Origin: JBKHJZ01 sp046537875
Lineage (GTDB): Bacteria > Actinomycetota > Acidimicrobiia > Acidimicrobiales > VFJN01
Reading direction: 5' to 3'
DNA: 35,360 nt
NCBI GenBank assembly: GCA_046537875.1
Contig: JBKHJZ010000014.1
Coordinates: 1-35,360, forward strand
Both the position numbers and the translations under genes were made by a program. Position 1 is the stretch's first letter. Every line of letters begins with the position of its first letter. Shown here piece after piece: positions 31,406-35,360 of the stretch. The notes beneath the pieces were generated by a model, which ran no database searches, had not been told where the DNA came from, and saw nothing but the letters and a program-made list of their open reading frames with translations.

Positions 31406-32776
31406 GTGGACCGCCCCGTCGTCATCGCCTCGAACCGGGGGCCGCTGTCCTTCACCCTCGGCCGGCGTGGGCAGCCGGTCGCCACCCGCGGCGCCGGCGG
31501 GCTGGTGTCGGGCCTGGCACCGCTCGTGGCGGGCACCGGGGCCACGTGGGTGGCCGCCGCCATGTCGGACGGGGACCGCGCGGCCGCGGCCCGGGGGGTG
31601 ATCGACGCCGAGGGCATGCGGGTGCGCCTGGTGTCCGTGGACCCGGAGATCTACCGCCTCGCGTACGACGTCGTGAGCAACCAGACGCTGTGGTTCGTGC
31701 ACCACGGCCTCTACGACCTCCCGCGGGCACCGGCGTTCGGTCGGGACTTCCGGGAGGCCTGGCAGGCCTACCGCGCCATGAACGCCGCGTTCGCCGACAC
31801 GGTGGCCGAGACGGCGCCCGACGGCGCGGCCGTGCTGGTCCAGGACTACCACCTCGGCCTGCTCGGCCAGCTGCTCGCCGAGCGCCGCTCGGACCTCGCC
31901 GCGGTCCACTTCAGCCACACCCCGTTCGCCACCCCGGACTGGCTGCGGGTGCTGCCCCGGCCGATCGCCGCCGAGGTGCTCGCCGGGCTGGCGGCGCACC
32001 GGGCGTGTGGCTTCCACGCCGCCCGGTGGGTCGACGAGTTCCGGACCTGCTGCGCCGCGCTCCTCGGCCTCAGCCCCCGCACGTTCGTGTCGCCGCTGCC
32101 GGCCGACGCCGACGACATGCGGGAGGCCGCCGCCTCCCCGGCATGCGCCGAGGCTCTGGCCGACATCGAGGCCACGGTGGGCGACCGCGACGTGATCGCG
32201 CGGGTCGACCGCATCGAGCTCTCGAAGAACCTGCTGCGAGGCTTCCAGGCGTTCGACGACCTGCTGGAGGAGCGCCGCGAGCTGCGCGAGCGGGTGGTGT
32301 TCCTGGCCTCGGTGTACCCGTCGCGCACCGGTGTGCCGGCCTACCGGGCGTACCAGCGGGAGATCGAGGACCTGGTCGAGCAGATCAACGACCGGTGGGC
32401 GACCCCCGGGTGGACCCCCATCGTCTACGACCCCCGAGACGACTACCCGCGGGCCGTCGCCGTGCTCCGGCGGGCCGACGTGCTGCTGGTCAACCCCCTG
32501 CGCGACGGGCTCAACCTGGTGGCCAAGGAGGGCGCGATCGTCAACGAGCGCGAGGCCGTGCTGTGCCTGTCACCCGAGGCCGGCGTGTGGGACGAGCTGG
32601 GCGCGGCCGCCCTTCCGGTGCACCCCTTCGACGTGGCCGACACGGCCGACGCGCTGGCCACCGCCCTGGCCATGCCTGCGGGCGAGCGGCGTGCCCGGGC
32701 GACGCAACTGCGCGAGCTCGCGGTCGCCCGGCGGCCCGCCGACTGGTTGGCCGATCAGCTCGCGGCCACCCGCTGA
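31406..32776 (+). CDS. otsA: Trehalose-6-phosphate synthase (GT20 family)
   Basis: A 456-residue glycosyltransferase family 20 enzyme, joining a nucleotide-glucose donor to glucose-6-phosphate. Seen: VVIASNRGPLSF at the N-terminus, RGAGGLVSGLAPL (glycine-rich donor loop), VLVQDYHLGLLGQLL, HFSHTPFATPDWLRVLP, RVDRIELSKNLLRGFQAF and VNPLRDGLNLVAKEGAIV. These match the OtsA motif order; DRIELSKN replaces the more usual DRLDYSKG, so a relative with another acceptor cannot be excluded. It converges on the otsB gene 20 bp away, supporting trehalose synthesis for osmotic or stress protection. GTG at 31406 was chosen for the TACCCT box and because the protein fold begins there. Confidence 0.88.
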   Translation: MDRPVVIASNRGPLSFTLGRRGQPVATRGAGGLVSGLAPLVAGTGATWVAAAMSDGDRAAAARGVIDAEGMRVRLVSVDPEIYRLAYDVVSNQTLWFVHHGLYDLPRAPAFGRDFREAWQAYRAMNAAFADTVAETAPDGAAVLVQDYHLGLLGQLLAERRSDLAAVHFSHTPFATPDWLRVLPRPIAAEVLAGLAAHRACGFHAARWVDEFRTCCAALLGLSPRTFVSPLPADADDMREAAASPACAEALADIEATVGDRDVIARVDRIELSKNLLRGFQAFDDLLEERRELRERVVFLASVYPSRTGVPAYRAYQREIEDLVEQINDRWATPGWTPIVYDPRDDYPRAVAVLRRADVLLVNPLRDGLNLVAKEGAIVNEREAVLCLSPEAGVWDELGAAALPVHPFDVADTADALATALAMPAGERRARATQLRELAVARRPADWLADQLAATR

Positions 32777-32796
32777 TCGACCTGCGCGCCCGGGCT

Positions 32797-33576
32797 CTAC
32801 GCCGTGTGCGTGGACTCGCCGGCGAGGCGCAGCAGCAGGCCGGCCACGTCGTCGGGAGCCTCGACCACCACGTCGGCGCGCTCGAGCAGGTCGTCGGGCG
32901 CCTCCGCGCCCCCCACGGCCACCCGCACGACGTGCACGCCCTTCTCGGCGAGGCGGTCGAGTGCGTCGTAGGCGGGCAGGTCACCCAGGTCGTCGCCGAC
33001 GAAGCACACCGCCTCGACATCGTCGTCCACCAGCGAACCGAGCGCCGTGCCCTTGTCGGCCCGAACGGGCGGGTGCAGCTCGACCGACATCTTCGCGGAG
33101 CGCACCTCGAGCCCCGATCGGGCGGCCTGCTGCTCCGCCCACTCGCGCACGGCCGGCTCGAGCTCCGGATGCGAGCGGTAGTGCAGGGTCAGCGACAGCC
33201 CCTTCGACTCCACCACCATCCCGGCCGGGCCACGATCCGACGACGACCGGGCCACGTCGGCCACGGCCTCACGCCAGGCCCCCGCGCCCGGGTGATCGTT
33301 GCGCTGACCGTCGGCCAGCACCTCGAGCCCGTAGAGCCCGGAGATCACCACCCCGGGCGGTAGGAGCGGCTCGAGGAACGAGACCGGCCGGCCCGAGATC
33401 ACGGCGACCAGGCCGAACCGGTCGACGAGGCGCGGCAGCACGTCGACCACGTCGGCCGACGGACGGGCGTCGGCAGGGTGCTCGACGATGGGCGCGAGCG
33501 TGCCGTCGAAGTCGAGCAGCACCGCCGACCGAGCCGGACGGTCCACGAACGGCGCGAACAGCTCGGCGCCAGCCAC
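32797..33576 (-). CDS. otsB: Trehalose-6-phosphate phosphatase
   Basis: A 259-residue HAD-family phosphatase that removes phosphate from trehalose-6-phosphate. Motif I AVLLDFDGTLAPIVEHPADA, motif II-like VAVISGRPVSFL, the lysine region GTALGSLVDDD, and motif IV VCFVGDDLGDLPAYDAL are all present in order. GTG at 33576 was preferred over TTG 33585 because TAACTT ends seven bases before it, giving a leaderless start. It is convergent with otsA; a separate promoter means the two can be controlled independently. The sister LytR_C gene is 45 bp upstream on the same strand. Confidence 0.9.
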   Translation of the reverse strand: MAGAELFAPFVDRPARSAVLLDFDGTLAPIVEHPADARPSADVVDVLPRLVDRFGLVAVISGRPVSFLEPLLPPGVVISGLYGLEVLADGQRNDHPGAGAWREAVADVARSSSDRGPAGMVVESKGLSLTLHYRSHPELEPAVREWAEQQAARSGLEVRSAKMSVELHPPVRADKGTALGSLVDDDVEAVCFVGDDLGDLPAYDALDRLAEKGVHVVRVAVGGAEAPDDLLERADVVVEAPDDVAGLLLRLAGESTHTA

Positions 33577-33583
33577 GTCGCGC

Positions 33584-33589
33584 AAGTTA
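33584..33589 (-). promoter_or_regulatory. -10 element TAACTT, probable leaderless promoter of otsB
   Basis: TAACTT on the minus strand, seven bases (GCGCGAC), then GTG at 33576. No Shine-Dalgarno is present. Confidence 0.45.
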
Positions 33590-33620
33590 GCGCCCCGGGG
33601 CCGGCGCGGGCAGCCGGCGA

Positions 33621-34223
33621 TCAGCCGCTGGCGAGATCGGTGCCCAGCATCACCACGAGCTGGGCGCCCTGGAGGTCGATCTCCCCGAGATCCGGGGACA
33701 TCGGCGCGACGGACCCGGGGACCCCGAGCTCCTCGGCCAGCACGGCGGCCTCGGCCTCGTACCCCTCGGCGTGCTGCACCTGCGTCTGGGTCACGGGTTG
33801 GGGGGCGTTGGCGGCCACCGCGGTCTGGTAGCCGGCGCCGCCGAGGGCCTCGGTCTGCCGGCCGGCCGCGCCCGTGACACCCGACCCGTTGAGCACGATC
33901 ACCGTGATCTCGCCCGGGGCCCGGGGTTGCGGCGGTTCGGGCTCGCCCTGGTCCGTGCCTTCGTCGCCCCCGTCGGTGCCCCCGTCGGCGGGCTCGCCGG
34001 GTGGCTCATCGGCCTCCCCCGCGCCGGTGCCGTCCGAGGCCGCCCCGTCGTCGGTGTCGCCGGTGTCGTCGGCCGCCTCGAGCGCCGCGTCGTCGGCCGC
34101 CGAGGTGGCGTCGCCCTCGTCGATCGCCCGGAGCAGGAACAGGCCCAGCACGACCGCCACCGCGATCAGCACCACGCCGCGCACCGGGCTCGGCCGGGCG
34201 GCCGGCGGTCGATCAGGTTCCAT
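33621..34223 (-). CDS. LytR_C-domain membrane protein
   Basis: A 200-residue single-pass protein. A proline/basic N-terminus is followed by one transmembrane helix (about 15-31, GVVLIAVAVVLGLFLL), a ~65-residue acidic Asp/Glu/Gly-rich linker, and a C-terminal LytR_C domain (ITVIVLNGSGVTGAAGRQTEAL near residues 107-128, GAQLVVMLGTDLA at the end). LytR_C domains often occur at the tails of LytR-CpsA-Psr cell-wall ligases, but here the catalytic LCP domain is absent. Stand-alone versions are common in actinobacteria; function unknown, probably at the cell wall. ATG at 34223, no clear ribosome site. Confidence 0.85.
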   Translation of the reverse strand: MEPDRPPAARPSPVRGVVLIAVAVVLGLFLLRAIDEGDATSAADDAALEAADDTGDTDDGAASDGTGAGEADEPPGEPADGGTDGGDEGTDQGEPEPPQPRAPGEITVIVLNGSGVTGAAGRQTEALGGAGYQTAVAANAPQPVTQTQVQHAEGYEAEAAVLAEELGVPGSVAPMSPDLGEIDLQGAQLVVMLGTDLASG

Positions 34224-34305
34224 GCCGGCGGACCGGGGATCTCGTCAGAGCCACCGGGACAGGCTGGCGTGGCCCCCTCCGCGATGCAAGCATCCGGCGC
34301 AGCGG

Positions 34306-34311
34306 TAACGT
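34306..34311 (+). promoter_or_regulatory. Candidate -10 element for tRNA-Thr
   Basis: TAACGT matches TANNNT and ends ten bases before the first tRNA base. No convincing -35. Confidence 0.35.
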
Positions 34312-34321
34312 CGCGCGCCAC

Positions 34322-34394
34322 GCCCGAGTAGCTCAGCTGGCAGAGCAGGCGCCTTGTAAGCGTCTGGCCGCGGGTTCGAGTCCCGCCTCGGGCT
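34322..34394 (+). tRNA. tRNA-Thr(TGT)
   Basis: A 73-nt cloverleaf: acceptor stem GCCCGAG pairs with CTCGGGC; D-arm GCTC/GAGC; anticodon stem GGCGC/GCGTC with loop CTTGTAA, anticodon TGT reading ACA; T-arm GCGGG/CCCGC with loop TTCGAGT; discriminator T. The G1-C72 and C2-G71 pairs fit threonine identity. CCA is not encoded. It is a lone tRNA gene, not in a cluster. Confidence 0.97.
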
Positions 34395-34398
34395 CGCG

Positions 34399-34432
34399 CA
34401 CGGCCGCCGAGCGGCCTCGCTGTCCGGCCGTG
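34399..34432 (+). terminator. Inverted repeat downstream of tRNA-Thr
   Basis: CACGGCCG and CGGCCGTG form an eight-base-pair stem with an 18-base loop, starting five bases past the tRNA. Position suits a terminator, but no T-tract is present. Confidence 0.35.
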
Positions 34433-34490
34433 GGGCACGCGGCAGATCCCCGGCGGATCGAGTCCGTCCCATTCCTGTTCGCTCGGCCTC

Positions 34491-35360
34491 TCACCGCCGC
34501 CGGGCGATCTCGAAGCAGGCCAGCGCCGCCGCCGCCGCCACGTTCAGCGACCCGAGCCGGCCCGTGATCGGGATCGCCACCACCTCGTCGCACCGCTCGC
34601 GCACGAGGCGTGACAGGCCCTTCCCCTCGGCGCCGAGCACCAGGCACACCGGGCCCTCGCCCCCGGTGAGGTCGTAGAGCGACCGGGGCGCGGCCCCGTC
34701 GAGGCCCACCACGTGGACGCCGGCGTCGCGGAGGCGCCCGACGGCGGACGCGAGCCCGCCCACCACCGCGATCGGCAGGTGCTCCACCGCGCCCGCCGCC
34801 GCCTTGGTGACCGCCGGCGTGACGTGGACCGCCCGGTGCCGCGGCAGCACCACGCCCGTGGCCCCCGCGCACTCCGCCGACCGCAGCACCGCCCCCAGGT
34901 TGCCGGGGTCGGTGACGCCGTCGAGGGCCACGAGGAAGGGGGCCCCGCGCCCCGGGGCCGTGGATGCCGCCCGGGGGTCGTGACCGGCCGCCAGGTCGTC
35001 GAGATCGGCCTCCGGCAACTGTGCCGCCAGGGCCAGCACGCCCTGGGGTGCCTCGCATCGGGCCCGCGCCACGAACCTGCCCCGCCCCACCGTACGCACG
35101 GGAACCCTCGCTGCCCTGGCGAGCTCGACGATGTCCCGCAGGATCGGGGCGTCGTCGCGCTCGTCGACCATCCACACCTCGCGCACGCGGCGGCTGCCCG
35201 CCAGCAGCAGCTCCCGGACCGCTTGGCGGCCCTCCACCTGGTCGCCGCCGAGACCGCGCGTCCGGGGCGACGGCGTCCGGTCCCACCGCGGCGCCGCTGC
35301 GGGCCGTCCCGCCCGCGTCGTCCGCGCCGGGCGCCGGGTCCGCTCACCCGATCGCCCACC
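34491..35360 (-). CDS. rlmB: SpoU-family rRNA 2'-O-methyltransferase, RlmB-like (start outside window)
   Basis: A SPOUT/TrmH-type RNA 2'-O-ribose methyltransferase; the RlmB subfamily methylates G2251 of 23S rRNA. Motif 1 is LDGVTDPGNLGAVLRSAE, motif 2 LVLGAEGKGL, motif 3 IPITGRLGSLNVAAAAAL; the trefoil knot is complete. The N-terminal substrate-binding domain begins GDQVEGRQAVRELLLAG. The first in-window start is GTG at 35237 (248 residues), but the frame stays open to the right edge and residues before it (RGLGGDQ then VEGRQ) look like genuine RlmB sequence preceded by a basic linker. I therefore treat the gene as running off the window. No in-frame ATG or GTG is seen before the edge. Confidence 0.88.
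   Translation of the reverse strand, partial: GGRSGERTRRPARTTRAGRPAAAPRWDRTPSPRTRGLGGDQVEGRQAVRELLLAGSRRVREVWMVDERDDAPILRDIVELARAARVPVRTVGRGRFVARARCEAPQGVLALAAQLPEADLDDLAAGHDPRAASTAPGRGAPFLVALDGVTDPGNLGAVLRSAECAGATGVVLPRHRAVHVTPAVTKAAAGAVEHLPIAVVGGLASAVGRLRDAGVHVVGLDGAAPRSLYDLTGGEGPVCLVLGAEGKGLSRLVRERCDEVVAIPITGRLGSLNVAAAAALACFEIARRR

Noticed and set aside
34324..34440. Possible attachment site for an integrated element at the tRNA 3' end
   Set aside because: No integrase gene and no duplicated tRNA 3' segment in the window; the flanking genes are housekeeping.

Overview
High-GC DNA from an actinobacterium. Four things point to Actinomycetota: a GlnR-type nitrogen operator before an amtB-glnK-glnD operon, an actinobacterial-type coproheme decarboxylase (HemQ), a CysO-like sulfur carrier, and CIRCE-controlled groEL. 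The family mix (tandem membrane sulfatases, a LivH with a fused extracytoplasmic domain, conserved hypothetical proteins) would suit Acidimicrobiia, but that is inference and not proven here.

Layout. 1-2650: nitrogen operon on the minus strand (amtB, P-II, glnD running off the left edge) with a GlnR-like operator at 2596-2633. 2651-6453: CoA-disulfide-reductase-like flavoprotein, two small conserved or unknown genes on opposite strands, and a translationally coupled alaX-like/larE pair. 6550-14508: two amino-acid ABC importers, livHMGF with a convergent livJ, then a polar-amino-acid type importer (binding protein, permease, ATPase). 14533-18420: hemQ and a molybdopterin oxidoreductase with its own fdhD. 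18467-24326: a compact minus-strand cluster of a small membrane protein, a methyltransferase with a kinase-like N-terminal motif, and two paralogous LtaS-like membrane sulfatase-fold enzymes. I consider this the best candidate for an undescribed cell-surface system. 24550-27871: secreted alpha/beta-hydrolase-like protein, DUF983 protein, histidine phosphatase. 27968-31294: groEL with two tandem CIRCE elements, CysO-like carrier, glycerate kinase. 31406-34223: trehalose genes otsA and otsB (convergent) and a LytR_C-domain membrane protein. 34322-35360: tRNA-Thr(TGT) and a SpoU/RlmB rRNA methyltransferase running off the right edge.

Regulation. Several first genes lack a Shine-Dalgarno and carry a TANNNT hexamer, often TAGCCT or TACCCT followed by CG, 6-9 bases before the start codon. 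That is the signature of leaderless transcripts. Other genes (livJ, the 12103 binding protein, groEL) have clear purine-rich ribosome sites.

No gene-free stretch exceeds 300 bases. The longest are 29597-29849 (CIRCE region), 24327-24549 (weak promoter candidate) and 11897-12102 (divergent regulatory region). I saw no insertion sequence, integrase, CRISPR array or rRNA gene.
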